Assembly (NCBI RefSeq): GCF_017357405.1
Contig: NZ_CP071597.1
Span: 3,472,001 to 3,536,000, forward strand
Direction: 5' to 3'
Length of the DNA stretch: 64,000 nt
DNA from: Halomontanus rarus
GTDB taxonomy: Archaea > Halobacteriota > Halobacteria > Halobacteriales > Natrialbaceae
Shown here piece after piece: positions 51,319 to 60,374 of the stretch (its first letter is position 1; each line of letters opens with the position of its first letter). The translations under genes were made by a program, and so were the position numbers. The notes below the pieces were generated by a model. It was given only the letters and a program-made list of their open reading frames with translations. It did not search any database and had not been told where the DNA came from.

Positions 51319-52991
51319 CCCGGTCGTTCACTCGAGTCCCGCTGGTCATCGCCCGGACGGAGTTCCGGCGGACGCTTCGCGTCGTCGCCGGCGATCGGAC
51401 GAAGATCCTCGTTCTGGCGGCCGTCGCAGTGTTCGCACTCGGCCCGATGACCGCCTTCGGAACCTGGGGGCTCTCGGTCGCCGGCGAACGGGTGGCAGCG
51501 GGCAGCGTCGACGTGGCCGGCGTGACGATCCCCGATATTCTGGCCGGCGTGAGTGCGCTCGTCTGGGTGGGGATCGCGCTCATGGCGACGCTTCGGACGA
51601 CGACCGCCGTCGCCGACCTCGACGAGCCGGCGTGTCTGCTGCTCTCGACGTCGTTGCGAAACGTCGTCGTCGGGCTGATCGGCGCCGAAGTGGTCCGGTT
51701 CGCGAGCTGGGTGCTCGTTCCGATCGTGGTACTCTCGGGCGCGTTCGCGTACGGGGCGGGGACGATCCTGCCCGTCGTCTTCACGCTCGTCCTGTTCGCG
51801 CTGGTCGTGCCGAGTGCGGTCGCCGTCGGTTTCGTCGTCGGAGTCTGGATTCGCCACCTGATCACCGTCTACGAACCGGTCGCCCGGTATCGAACGCCGC
51901 TGATCGCCCTCGTCGGAATCGCGTACTTCGGAGCGATCGCGACGGGCCGGTTCGAGACAGTCACCGTCGTCCTGTTCGAAATCCTCGGCGACAGCCCGCT
52001 CGGGTGGTCCGGTCACGTGCTGTTACTCGGGATTCCGAACGTCTCGCCGTCGGCGCTGACGGTCGTCGGCGCACTCGTCGGGACGACGGCCGTAACCGCG
52101 CTGGCGATCGTCGTCGGAATCGCTTCCGCCCGAATCCACTGGTACGCCGACCCGGCCCGAACCGACGACGACCGCGAAGACGCGACCGAGGAGACGTCCT
52201 CGGACCGGCTCGGTCGACTGCTTTCCTACGGCTTCGAGCAGCCGGTCCGAACGGTTGCGGTGACCGCGATTCGCCGGACGAAACGTGCGCCGGTCCGACT
52301 GCTGTACGTCGCCTATCCGCTGTTCGGGGCGTTTTACCTCGTTCAGAATATCGTCCAGACGGGGACCGTTTCGTCTCTCGTAGCGGTGGTGTGCTGCCTG
52401 TACGTTATCTGGGGATCGGGGGCGCTATTCGCGCTCAACCCGCTGGGTGATCTGGGCCGGGCGCTCCCCGCAGTATTGACCTCCACGGTCTCCGGTCGTC
52501 AGGCCACCACGGGATTGGTCGCCTCCAGCGCCCTCGTGGCCGTTCCGGTCGGGCTCGTCGTCAGCCTCGCCGCGGGCGTCGTGAGTCCGCTTTCGCTTCG
52601 AGACGCCGGGTTGTTGCTGGGCGGAACCGTCGTCGGTGCGGTCGCCGCACCGGCGCTCGCGACCGGCGTCGGTACGACGTTTCCACGCTTCGGGAGCGTC
52701 AAGGTCACGAACAACCGCGAGGCCGTCATGCCGAGCAAGACGGCGTTTATCGTCTACACGGCCGCGATCGCTGCGCCGGTGGCGGCCGCCGCGGTCCTGT
52801 ACGCCGACGCCTCCGAACCGATGGCGGCGATCGCGACGGCGGTTCTCTCGCTGGTCCCGTGGATCGATCTGACCGTCCCCGTGACCCTCTTCGCGAGACT
52901 CTCGTGGATCGTCCTCCCCGTCGGTTTGCTCGCGCCGATCGTCTCCGCGCTGTACGCCGTCGAACGGTTCGACCGGTACCGGCTCGAGTGA
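51315..52991 (+). CDS. Polytopic membrane protein, probably an ABC-2-type export permease
   Basis: A 558-residue protein with about 12 hydrophobic segments, e.g. ILVLAAVAVFALGPMTAFGT, ILPVVFTLVLFALVVPSAVA and SALVAVPVGLVVSLAAGVVS. The start TRSFTRVPLVIARTEFRRTL, an amphipathic lead-in before the first helix, is typical of ABC-2 permeases in haloarchaea, which sit after an ATPase gene. Here the ATPase gene is missing next door, leaving only a 16-codon frame. A cytoplasmic loop near residues 275-310 is acidic (DPARTDDDREDATEETSSD). Substrate is unknown. Confidence 0.7.
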   Translation: MTRSFTRVPLVIARTEFRRTLRVVAGDRTKILVLAAVAVFALGPMTAFGTWGLSVAGERVAAGSVDVAGVTIPDILAGVSALVWVGIALMATLRTTTAVADLDEPACLLLSTSLRNVVVGLIGAEVVRFASWVLVPIVVLSGAFAYGAGTILPVVFTLVLFALVVPSAVAVGFVVGVWIRHLITVYEPVARYRTPLIALVGIAYFGAIATGRFETVTVVLFEILGDSPLGWSGHVLLLGIPNVSPSALTVVGALVGTTAVTALAIVVGIASARIHWYADPARTDDDREDATEETSSDRLGRLLSYGFEQPVRTVAVTAIRRTKRAPVRLLYVAYPLFGAFYLVQNIVQTGTVSSLVAVVCCLYVIWGSGALFALNPLGDLGRALPAVLTSTVSGRQATTGLVASSALVAVPVGLVVSLAAGVVSPLSLRDAGLLLGGTVVGAVAAPALATGVGTTFPRFGSVKVTNNREAVMPSKTAFIVYTAAIAAPVAAAAVLYADASEPMAAIATAVLSLVPWIDLTVPVTLFARLSWIVLPVGLLAPIVSALYAVERFDRYRLE

Positions 52992-53097
52992 CCCACCGGC
53001 CGAACCGATCCGGGCGTGGACTCCCCCGTCCGGTGAGCGTCGAGTCCGGATCACGCATGGAAAGTGTTTTTCGGGACGGGCAGTAGGGTCTAGGCAA

Positions 53098-54207
53098 ATG
53101 GGGCTGGAGGAGGAAATCGACGACATCGAAGCGGAAATCGCCAGCACGCCCTACAACAAGTCGACGGAGGCCCACATCGGTCGTCTCAAAGCGAAACTCG
53201 CCGAGAAGAAAGAGAAACTCGAGAACCAGTCCTCGGCGGGCGGCGGCACCGGCTACGACGTCGAGAAGACCGGCGACGCGACGGTCGCGTTGGTCGGCTT
53301 CCCGAGCGTCGGCAAATCCTCGCTGTTGAACTCGTTGACCAACGCCGAGAGCGAGACCGGCGACTACGAGTTCACGACGCTGGACGTCAACCCCGGGATG
53401 CTCAAACACCGGGGTGCGAACATCCAACTGCTCGACGTCCCCGGGTTGATCCAGGGTGCGGCGACCGGCAAGGGTGACGGCAAGCAGGTGCTGGCCGTCG
53501 TCCGAAACGCCGACCTGATCATGTTCGTCCTCTCGGTGTTCGAGATCGAACAGTACGATCGCCTCCAAGAGGAGCTGTACAACATCAAGATCCGGGTCGA
53601 CGAACAGCCGCCGCGGGTGACCGTCCGGCCGAAGATCAAAGACGGCATCAAGGTCACCTCGAGCGCCGATCAGGACCTAGACGAGGAGACGATCAAACAC
53701 GTCCTTCGCGAGCGCGGCTACGTCAACGCCGACCTCAACCTCGGCGAGAAAGTCGACATCGACCGGCTCGTCGACGGGCTGATGGAAAACCGGGAGTACA
53801 TCCCGTCGATCACCTGCGTCAACAAGGTCGATCTCATCGACCCGGACTACAAGGAGACCGTCGACGAGCAACTGCGCGAGCGCGACCTCGATCCCGAGGA
53901 GGTCACGTTCATCAGCGCCGAGGAGGAGAAGGGACTCGAGGCGCTGAAAGACCGCATCTGGGACCACCTGGACCTCATCCGAGTGTACATGGACAAGCCC
54001 GGTCGCGGCGTCGACCGGGAGGAGCCGCTGATGCTCGAGAATGGCTCGACCATCGAAGACGCCGTGGACAAACTCGGCGGCGAGTTCAAAGAGCGGTTCC
54101 GGTTCGCTCGCGTGTCGGGCCCGAGCGCGACCCACGACAAACAGCAGGTCGGCGACCAGCACGTTCTCGAGGACGAAGACGTCCTGAAGTTGATTCTCCG
54201 GCGATGA
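53098..54207 (+). CDS. DRG-family (Obg-like) GTPase
   Basis: A 369-residue developmentally-regulated-GTP-binding protein homologue, a conserved ribosome-linked GTPase of archaea and eukaryotes. The N-terminal helix-turn-helix/coiled start (GLEEEIDDIEAEIASTPYNK) precedes the G domain: G1 VGFPSVGKSSLLN, G3 LLDVPGLIQGA, G4 NKVDLID. The S5D2L-like insert lies in the middle and the C-terminal TGS domain starts near residue 295. Length and motif order match DRG. It stands alone with a separate promoter; the next gene is 145 bases on after a repeat tract. Confidence 0.95.
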   Translation: MGLEEEIDDIEAEIASTPYNKSTEAHIGRLKAKLAEKKEKLENQSSAGGGTGYDVEKTGDATVALVGFPSVGKSSLLNSLTNAESETGDYEFTTLDVNPGMLKHRGANIQLLDVPGLIQGAATGKGDGKQVLAVVRNADLIMFVLSVFEIEQYDRLQEELYNIKIRVDEQPPRVTVRPKIKDGIKVTSSADQDLDEETIKHVLRERGYVNADLNLGEKVDIDRLVDGLMENREYIPSITCVNKVDLIDPDYKETVDEQLRERDLDPEEVTFISAEEEKGLEALKDRIWDHLDLIRVYMDKPGRGVDREEPLMLENGSTIEDAVDKLGGEFKERFRFARVSGPSATHDKQQVGDQHVLEDEDVLKLILRR

Positions 54208-54352
54208 CGGCCGACCGCGGTCGTTGTTTCGTTTCGCTCGGGGTCGGGGTCGGGACCGAGGTCAAGACCAAGACCAAGACCAAGACCGAGGTCGAGGCCG
54301 AGGCCGAGCTCGAAACTGGAACTGGAACGGACGCCGACGAGCACTGCAATCG
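54208..54352. repeat. Imperfect hexamer tract (GACCAA/GACCGA units) between the DRG and membrane genes
   Basis: From about 54239 to 54330 the sequence is a run of related hexamers (GGTCGG, GACCAA four times, GAGGCC, then GGAACT). It lies directly in the promoter region of the next gene and might alter spacing or expression if it varies in copy number. It also reads as Asp-Gln/Arg-Gly dipeptides in one frame, which is probably not translated. Confidence 0.6.
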
Positions 54353-54871
54353 ATGACTCCCGACACCGGCCTCGAGTCGGTCCGAGAGGTCAGTCGAACC
54401 GGGGGCAGCGCGTCCGGAACCGGCGGTGAATCCGGCGACGCCGTTAGCGCCGGAGACGACCGCGACGACCGCCGGCAACTGACCTGGTGGCTCGCCCTCT
54501 GTTCGCCGCTCGTCGTTCCCTGGGTGGTCGTCCTAACGACGTCGGCGACCCTCGTCTTCCCGTGGGGGATGGTCGCCGTCGAGGGCTGGTACGTCACCTC
54601 CCTACCCGACTTTCTCGCTTCGACGAGCGGACTACCTCGCCATCTCGAGGTATGGCCGGTCGGGTCCCTCTGCTACGGATTGGCGTTCGCGTGGGCGGTG
54701 GGCGAGCGGATCGGCGCCGACCAGCGGGTGACGGCCGGACTCCTCGTGTTAGCTGCGATCGCGGCCGTCTGGATGGGGTCGGGGCTCGGCGTCGAACCGA
54801 ATCGAAGGGCGATCCCGCTTGGCTCGATTCTCCTGTTCGCACTCGCACTGTGGGCGTACGTTCGAGCCTGA
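54353..54871 (+). CDS. Four-helix haloarchaeal membrane protein (TIGR04206-like)
   Basis: A 172-residue protein. The first 40 residues are soluble and Gly/Ser/Asp-rich. About four membrane segments follow: WWLALCSPLVVPWVVVLTTS, VWPVGSLCYGLAFAWAVG, GLLVLAAIAAVWMGSGLG and IPLGSILLFALALWAYVRA. The phrase LVFPWGMVAVEGWYVTSLPD between the first two is typical of the haloarchaeal TIGR04206 family as I recall it. ATG 54353 is used. Function is unknown. It is convergent with the histidine kinase gene. Confidence 0.7.
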   Translation: MTPDTGLESVREVSRTGGSASGTGGESGDAVSAGDDRDDRRQLTWWLALCSPLVVPWVVVLTTSATLVFPWGMVAVEGWYVTSLPDFLASTSGLPRHLEVWPVGSLCYGLAFAWAVGERIGADQRVTAGLLVLAAIAAVWMGSGLGVEPNRRAIPLGSILLFALALWAYVRA

Positions 54872-54946
54872 TTCCGTAGACGGGTCACCCGGTTTTCGGT
54901 TCTCGTATATCGATCCGATCGCGTCGTCTCGGCTGGTGCACGCCGT

Positions 54947-56026
54947 TCACGCCGTCTCGACGCCTGAAAACTCGAACCGAGCGCCCCGCGGATCGCTTTC
55001 GGTGACCCGACAGGTCCACTTGTGTGCGATGGCGACCGCACGCACGATCGCCAATCCGAGACCCGTCTCTGTGGGGTCGGTCGTGTACCCGGCCTCGAAC
55101 ACGCGCTCGCGTCGGTCTTTCGGGATTCCAGGGCCGTCGTCGGCGACGTAGAAACCGTCGATGTCGCCAGTGTCGGTTGGCTCGTTCCCGTTTTCGTTCT
55201 CGTTCTCGCGTGTCGCTGCAAGCGGTCCGACCTCGACGTGGACGTCCCCCCCGTACGCGACGGCGTTGTGAAAGAGATTCGAGAACAGCCACGCGAGCTG
55301 TCGTTCGTCGGCTTCGATCCGCACGTCGTCGACGATCGTGAGTCGTCCTCGACCACCGGATACCGACTCCCACACCGGTTTCGCGACCGACGACACCGCG
55401 ACGAAGTCGGCGTTCCGTTCGACCAGGTCGACTTGCGCAGTCGACAGCGTGTTCGTGACGATCCGTTCCATCCGCTCGAGTTCCTCGTCGACGACCTCGA
55501 GTAGCGAGAAGTTACCGCTCGCGACGGCGGTATCGAGGTACGCCGTGGCAATCGTCAGCGGGTTTCGGAGATCGTGGGCGATGATACTGACGAACTGCTG
55601 GACCTGCCGTTTCTCGTGCTGCAACTCCTGTTCTAACGTCTTTCGTTCGGAAATATCTCTGGCGTTGATGACATACCCGTCGATCGACGACTGCGTGCAG
55701 TTCGATCCGTGCGCCTCGAGCCAGATCCAGTCGTCGTCGGCGGTTCGAAATCGGAACTCGGCTCGCTGCGTCGTCACCTCCGGATCGTCGACCATTCCCC
55801 TGTACAATTCGTAAACCTCTTCGCGGTCGTGCGGATGGATGTACGAAAACGCCGACTCGCCGGTCAAATCTTCCGACTCGTAACCGAGGATCCGCGTCGC
55901 AGATGGACTATAATGGAGAAACACGCCGTCCTCGTCCGCGATGGCGATCAGGTCTGCCGAGCACTGAACGAGCGTCTGATACTCTTCGACCGTGTCGAAC
56001 TCCATACTCGCACTACCGTTTCCCAC
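54947..56026 (-). CDS. PAS-domain sensor histidine kinase (soluble)
   Basis: A 359-residue cytoplasmic sensor kinase with no transmembrane segment. A PAS domain covers residues 10-130 (LVQCSADLIAIADEDGVFLH, then RFRTADDDWIWLEAHGSN). The phosphoacceptor is His151 in SIIAHDLRNPLTIATAY. The ATPase domain carries the N box (WLFSNLFHNAVAYGG), G1 (VADDGPGIP) and G2 (TGLGLAIVRAVA). There is no adjacent response regulator, as is common in haloarchaea. The start may be Met1 or Met8 (56005). The input signal is unknown; the PAS lacks an obvious heme or flavin signature. Confidence 0.92.
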   Translation of the reverse strand: MGNGSASMEFDTVEEYQTLVQCSADLIAIADEDGVFLHYSPSATRILGYESEDLTGESAFSYIHPHDREEVYELYRGMVDDPEVTTQRAEFRFRTADDDWIWLEAHGSNCTQSSIDGYVINARDISERKTLEQELQHEKRQVQQFVSIIAHDLRNPLTIATAYLDTAVASGNFSLLEVVDEELERMERIVTNTLSTAQVDLVERNADFVAVSSVAKPVWESVSGGRGRLTIVDDVRIEADERQLAWLFSNLFHNAVAYGGDVHVEVGPLAATRENENENGNEPTDTGDIDGFYVADDGPGIPKDRRERVFEAGYTTDPTETGLGLAIVRAVAIAHKWTCRVTESDPRGARFEFSGVETA

Positions 56027-56295
56027 ATGATTAATCTACTTCAATAGCGGCCTCGACTGTTGGTCTAGTACACGTTTCGCTCACTACCGTCTCTCCGACT
56101 CGAGCGGTTTCGTACCGATCGGACAGCCGTCACCGGTCGGTATGCAGTGAATTTCGACGGCGACGGTCGATGTCACCGCACGGTCATCGACACGAATCAA
56201 GAGATGAAACGGTCGACGGTCGGGGAACTCGAAGTCCCCCTCGTTGTGCTGTTCTTCAGCCTAGTCGTCTGGTGCAACTACTGCGTGAGGCGTAC

Positions 56296-56505
56296 TCACT
56301 GACTCTCGGTTCGCCCCTTGACCTGTTCGACGAGGTCGCTGGCGGCGACACGTTTCTCACCGATTACCGCTCCCACGAGCGCACCGATGGCTCCGCCAGT
56401 GCTCGCGGCGTTCCGGTTGAACAACCCACCGATCGCCGCTCCTGCGGCGGCACCCATCGCTGCATATCGTGCACGACTCAACGTCCGTTTGAGATTAGAT
56501 CCCAT
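56296..56505 (-). CDS. Small glycine-zipper protein, 69 residues
   Basis: A basic-then-hydrophobic short protein. The central 35 residues are a Gly/Ala zipper (AAMGAAAGAAIGGLF, then GGAIGALVGAVIGEKRV) that could insert in or attach to the membrane and oligomerise, with a basic N-terminus (SNLKRTLSRARYA). It is similar in layout to glycine-zipper 2TM or YMGG-like proteins. It lies alone between the histidine kinase and the NhaC antiporter; the flanking 269 bases (56027-56295) hold no gene. Confidence 0.7.
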   Translation of the reverse strand: MGSNLKRTLSRARYAAMGAAAGAAIGGLFNRNAASTGGAIGALVGAVIGEKRVAASDLVEQVKGRTESQ

Positions 56506-56791
56506 ATGTCTCCGTAGGTGGTTTTCTCGGATAAGTATACTCCTCTCGAGCGTACAGGACAGGTGCGCTGCGAGGGAGCCGGGCGGACGAAACGTGACTG
56601 CTCGAGTCGTTCCGGTGGGTCGGCGCGCTGGTTCCGATGACGGCCCGGACTGCTCTCACCGCACGTTCTCCTCGAGACTGTCGTTCGAGCGGGTTCTCGA
56701 ATCGGCGCAAGGACGTGCTACCGGGTCTCGACCGCGGTCCAACGAACTGTTGATACGCTACTATTATTGCCGTGGTATGTGAACACTCATC

Positions 56792-58597
56792 ATGGTCGAG
56801 TTCGGAGCGCTCTCACTCGTGCCGCCGCTGCTGGCGATCGTGCTGGCGATCGCCACCAGACGTCCGATTCTGTCCCTGTTTCTCGGGATCTGGTCGGGCG
56901 GCGTGATTGCGACCGGCGGTATCGGGATCGGCCAGACGTTCGACTGGATCGCCGAGTCGATCGCGGACGTGTTCCACGCTCAGATCCTCATTTTCACGCT
57001 GTTGCTCGGCTCCGGCGTCGCGCTCATCTGGCGACTCGGCGGGGCCATCGCCGTTCGCAACTGGGCCGTCGATCGACTCCAGTCACAGCGGGCCGCGGGA
57101 ACGACCACGTGGCTGCTGGGTATCACCCTCTTCTTCGACGATTACGCCAATACGGCCATCGTCGGCTCGACCATGCGAGAGATATCCGACCACCTGCGCG
57201 TTTCGCGGGAGAAACTCTCTTACATTGTCGACTCGACCGCCGCGCCGGTCGCGACCGTCGCCATCTCGAGTTGGGTCGCCTTCCAACTCTCGATGGTCCG
57301 AGAAGGCTACGACGTCATCGAGGAGAACCAGGGACAGTCCGTCGAGACCCCCAGCGCGTTCACGACCTACCTCGAGTCGATCCCCTACAACGCCTACGCG
57401 TTGTTCGCGATCGTCATGGTCGGAATCGTCGTCCTCAGCCGGCGGGACTACGGCGAGATGCTCGACGCCGAACACCGGTCGTGGCAGACGGGAAAGGTAA
57501 ACCGGGAGGACGCGACGCCGCTCCAACGCGTCGAAGAGGATCTGGGTGCCCCGATCACCGACCGGCCGATGCTCCGAACGTTCTTCGTCCCGATCGTCGT
57601 CCTGATCGCCGTGACGATCGTGGGCGCCCTCTGGACCGGCTTCGTCGGCGCGGAACTCGAGGGAGTCGGCGAACTGCTCGAGCTCTCGATCGGGGAGTTC
57701 GCCGAGGACGTCGCCGGCGAGGCCGACTGGGCGGCGGCGTTGATCTGGGGGTCGTTCGCGATGGTCGCGACGGCGATCGTGATGGGACTGGTCTACGATC
57801 TCTTCGATATCGGAGACGGGGTGGAGACGGTCCTCGACGGCTTCGGCCTCATGCTGACGGCGGTGACGATCCTCGTGCTGGCCTGGTCGATCAGCGCCGT
57901 CGCCGCCGATCTCGGGACCGGCGAGTACGTCGCGGGAGTCGCGGAGGGAATCCTCTCGCCGGCGCTGTTCCCCGTTATCGTCCTCTTTACGGCGGCGTTC
58001 ATCGCGTTCACGATGGGGTCGTCGTGGGCGACGATGGGCATTCTGACGCCGATCTCGTTGCCCGTCGCGTACGACCTCACCGGCGATTTCGTGCTCGCGC
58101 CGGTCGTCGTCGGCGCGGTGTTCTCGGGTGCGATCTACGGCGATCACACGTCGCCGATCTCCGACACGACCGTCCTCTCCTCGACGTTCAGCGGCGCGGA
58201 CCTCGTCGATCACGTGCGCACGCAGTTCTATTACGCGACGACGGTGCTGGTCGTCGTCGTGGGCTGTTACCTGCTCAACGGCTATCTGGGCGTTCCGCCC
58301 GCCGTCTTCCTGCCGCTGGGTGTCGTCTCACTGGTCGGCCTCGTCTACGGACTTTCGGAACTGGATGCGCGTCGGAAGGGCGTGAGCCCCGTCGCGTCGT
58401 CGGTCGACGCGGACGGACCTGCGGAGGGGACGGAACCGCCGGGGAGTGTCAGCGCGGATTCTAGTGCCGACAGCGGTACCGGAACCAGAACCGGAACCGG
58501 CACCAGTACCGGTACCGAGACCGGCATCGACCCCGACCACCGCCGCGACCGTTCGACCGACCAGCCCCGTTCACGGTCGTCCGACCGCCCCGATTGA
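56792..58597 (+). CDS. NhaC-family Na+/H+ antiporter
   Basis: A 601-residue membrane protein with about 12 helices that exports Na+ in exchange for H+, important for pH and sodium balance in high salt. Family features are FFDDYANTAIVGSTMREISD, SSWVAFQLSMVREGY, FTMGSSWATMGILTPISLPV and GAIYGDHTSPISDTTVLSST. The last 60 residues are a soluble Gly/Thr-rich tail (GTGTRTGTGTSTGTETG) with a basic end, encoded by hexamer repeats, and not needed for transport. An AT-rich TACTATTATT (56759-56768) about 28 bases upstream is a likely TATA box. Confidence 0.93.
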   Translation: MVEFGALSLVPPLLAIVLAIATRRPILSLFLGIWSGGVIATGGIGIGQTFDWIAESIADVFHAQILIFTLLLGSGVALIWRLGGAIAVRNWAVDRLQSQRAAGTTTWLLGITLFFDDYANTAIVGSTMREISDHLRVSREKLSYIVDSTAAPVATVAISSWVAFQLSMVREGYDVIEENQGQSVETPSAFTTYLESIPYNAYALFAIVMVGIVVLSRRDYGEMLDAEHRSWQTGKVNREDATPLQRVEEDLGAPITDRPMLRTFFVPIVVLIAVTIVGALWTGFVGAELEGVGELLELSIGEFAEDVAGEADWAAALIWGSFAMVATAIVMGLVYDLFDIGDGVETVLDGFGLMLTAVTILVLAWSISAVAADLGTGEYVAGVAEGILSPALFPVIVLFTAAFIAFTMGSSWATMGILTPISLPVAYDLTGDFVLAPVVVGAVFSGAIYGDHTSPISDTTVLSSTFSGADLVDHVRTQFYYATTVLVVVVGCYLLNGYLGVPPAVFLPLGVVSLVGLVYGLSELDARRKGVSPVASSVDADGPAEGTEPPGSVSADSSADSGTGTRTGTGTSTGTETGIDPDHRRDRSTDQPRSRSSDRPD

Positions 58598-59001
58598 ATC
58601 GTTTCCCGGACGTCGGTCTCGAAATCGGCGTTCGCGCTCGAGGGTGGTCGGCCGTCGCGCTCGAGTGCCGCCGACCGTTTCGAGCGTCGTGACCGCGCGA
58701 ACGCTCGAGGGTGGCTCGCTCGGCTCGGGGATCCGATCTCGTAACCGCGTCGCACTCCCGCCGGCACTATCGCACCGACAGAACCCGTTCACACACCCAT
58801 CGGACAGTCGCGGTGCTCGCCCACAGCGTTCTCCGAACCGCGCTCCCGTCGAGCGATCGAGCGTAACCGACGTTCGGTGGCTACGATCGGTGTAGCCGTC
58901 GTCGAGACCGCCCCCGACAGTCGAGTCAGCGCAGTGCAGCGATCCCTCCCAGACCGCCGCCTTCGCTATCCTTTTGAGACGGGCGTCCATCATTATTCTA
59001 C
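58598..59001. other. 404-base intergenic stretch without gene
   Basis: No gene is supported on either strand; frames are short and Arg/Ser-rich, typical of non-coding high-GC DNA. The last 40 bases contain a weak AT-rich CATTATTCT (58990-58998) just before the next start and possibly a TATA at TATCCTTTTGAGA near 58967. Confidence 0.4.
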
Positions 59002-59754
59002 ATGCACGCGACCCTCGACCACGTCATGATGCGCGTCGAAGATCTGGAGGAGTCCCTCGAGTTCTATCAGGATCACCTCGGCTACGTCGAACACGGTCGG
59101 TGGGATGCCGACACCTTCACCAACGTCCACCTCGGTCCGGAGGACAAACACGAGGACGGCGCGACCCTCGAGTTGACGTACAACCACGACGACCGCAGCT
59201 ACGAGATGGGCGACGGCTGGGGCCACATCGCGGTGCGCGTCGAGGACGTCAAGGAAGCGTACGACGAACTGATGGACGCCGGCGTCGAGGACTACCGTCC
59301 GCCGGAGGAGAACCCTGGCTACGCGTTCGTGAAAGACCCCGACGGCCACGAGATCGAAATCGTCGAGCGCGACTTCGGCGCCCGCTGGTCGATCGACCAC
59401 ACCATGATCCGCGTCGAGGACGCCGACGCAGCCCTCGGCTACTGGACCCGGAAGTTCGAGTACGAACACACCGGCCGCTGGGAAGCGGACACGTTCGCGA
59501 ACTACTTTATGACGCCTGAGGACGCCGCCCGCGAGGAGATGGCCCTCGAGCTCACCTACAACTACGACGGGCGCAGCTACGACCTCGGCGACGCCTGGGG
59601 TCATCTGGCCGTCCGCGTCGACGACCTCCAGGACGGCTGGGAGTCGCTGATGGAGCGGGAAGCCGAGGACTACCGCGATCCGGAGTCCTGTGACAATCGA
59701 TACGCGTTCACGAAGGATCAGGACGGCCACGAGATCGAAGTGATCGAGCGGTAG
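59002..59754 (+). CDS. Tandem VOC-domain (glyoxalase/ring-cleavage dioxygenase-type) protein
   Basis: A 250-residue protein made of two vicinal-oxygen-chelate domains. Domain one (about 1-125) has HATLDHVMMRVEDLEESLEF and ends DPDGHEIEIVERD; domain two (about 130-250) mirrors it with IDHTMIRVEDADAALGYW and DQDGHEIEVIER. Each has a His near the start and a Glu near the end suitable for metal binding. The closest resemblance is to glyoxalase I-like enzymes, which isomerise methylglyoxal-thiol adducts; in haloarchaea the thiol would be gamma-glutamylcysteine. It stands alone. The internal duplication is clear. Confidence 0.88.
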   Translation: MHATLDHVMMRVEDLEESLEFYQDHLGYVEHGRWDADTFTNVHLGPEDKHEDGATLELTYNHDDRSYEMGDGWGHIAVRVEDVKEAYDELMDAGVEDYRPPEENPGYAFVKDPDGHEIEIVERDFGARWSIDHTMIRVEDADAALGYWTRKFEYEHTGRWEADTFANYFMTPEDAAREEMALELTYNYDGRSYDLGDAWGHLAVRVDDLQDGWESLMEREAEDYRDPESCDNRYAFTKDQDGHEIEVIER

Positions 59755-59933
59755 GCGGCCTTTTCACTCGGATTTTTGCGGAGACGCGACGAGCAGCGGA
59801 CCACTCGAACTCGATAGCTACCCGCCTGTCGCGGGAAAAATGGACCCTCGAGAGCGGTGGTTTCTGGACCCTCGAGAGCGTGGTTCAACGGTCGCTTCGC
59901 GTCCGGGCGACGGGCGATACCCGCCGCCGGCGC

Positions 59934-60374
59934 TCACTCGAACTCGAACTCGAACTCGAGGTCGCCGCGAGCGAGTCGACAGCCGCAGGGCGAGCCGTAG
60001 AGGGTGTCGGGGCCGGTGGCGGTAGTGGCGACGAGTCGGGTGCCGCAGTGTGGGCAGGTGGGGCCCGCGGGTTCGGGTGCGGTGTCTTCGGCGGTGCCGG
60101 GTTCGGTCGCGCCGGGTTCGGAGGCGGTACCGTTGGCTGTCCCGGTCTCGGCTGGCACGTCCGCATCGGCCTCGACCGGCGCGTCGGATTCGTTCGCCCG
60201 GTCAGTCTCGGTCTCGACCGGCGGATCGAATTCGATCGGATCGACGGCGAGGCTCTCCAGGATGTCGGCGATCTCGAGCGCGTCGGAGTCGGCCGAGTCG
60301 TCGCCACCGGTCGACGCGTCCTCGCCACGGTCGTCGGCGGGTGGGTCCGAGTCGCCGCCGGATCGACCGCTCAT
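59934..60374 (-). CDS. Acidic hypothetical protein with C-terminal zinc-finger-like motif
   Basis: A 146-residue protein. About 90 residues are Asp/Glu/Ala/Thr/Pro-rich low complexity. The C-terminal 45 residues hold CPHCGTRLVATTATG and SPCGCRLARGDLEFEF, giving a CxxC plus CxC set that may bind zinc, then a Phe-Glu repeat end. A short helix EIADILESLAVDPIEFDPP near residue 35 may be a binding motif. It is probably real given its composition and clean ATG. Family unknown. It is divergent from the candidate structured RNA at 60.51 kb. Confidence 0.6.
   Translation of the reverse strand: MSGRSGGDSDPPADDRGEDASTGGDDSADSDALEIADILESLAVDPIEFDPPVETETDRANESDAPVEADADVPAETGTANGTASEPGATEPGTAEDTAPEPAGPTCPHCGTRLVATTATGPDTLYGSPCGCRLARGDLEFEFEFE

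Noticed and set aside
56040..56075. GTTGGTCTAGT segment resembling a tRNA D-arm
   Set aside because: No acceptor stem, anticodon or T-arm could be paired around it; no tRNA gene was found in the window.
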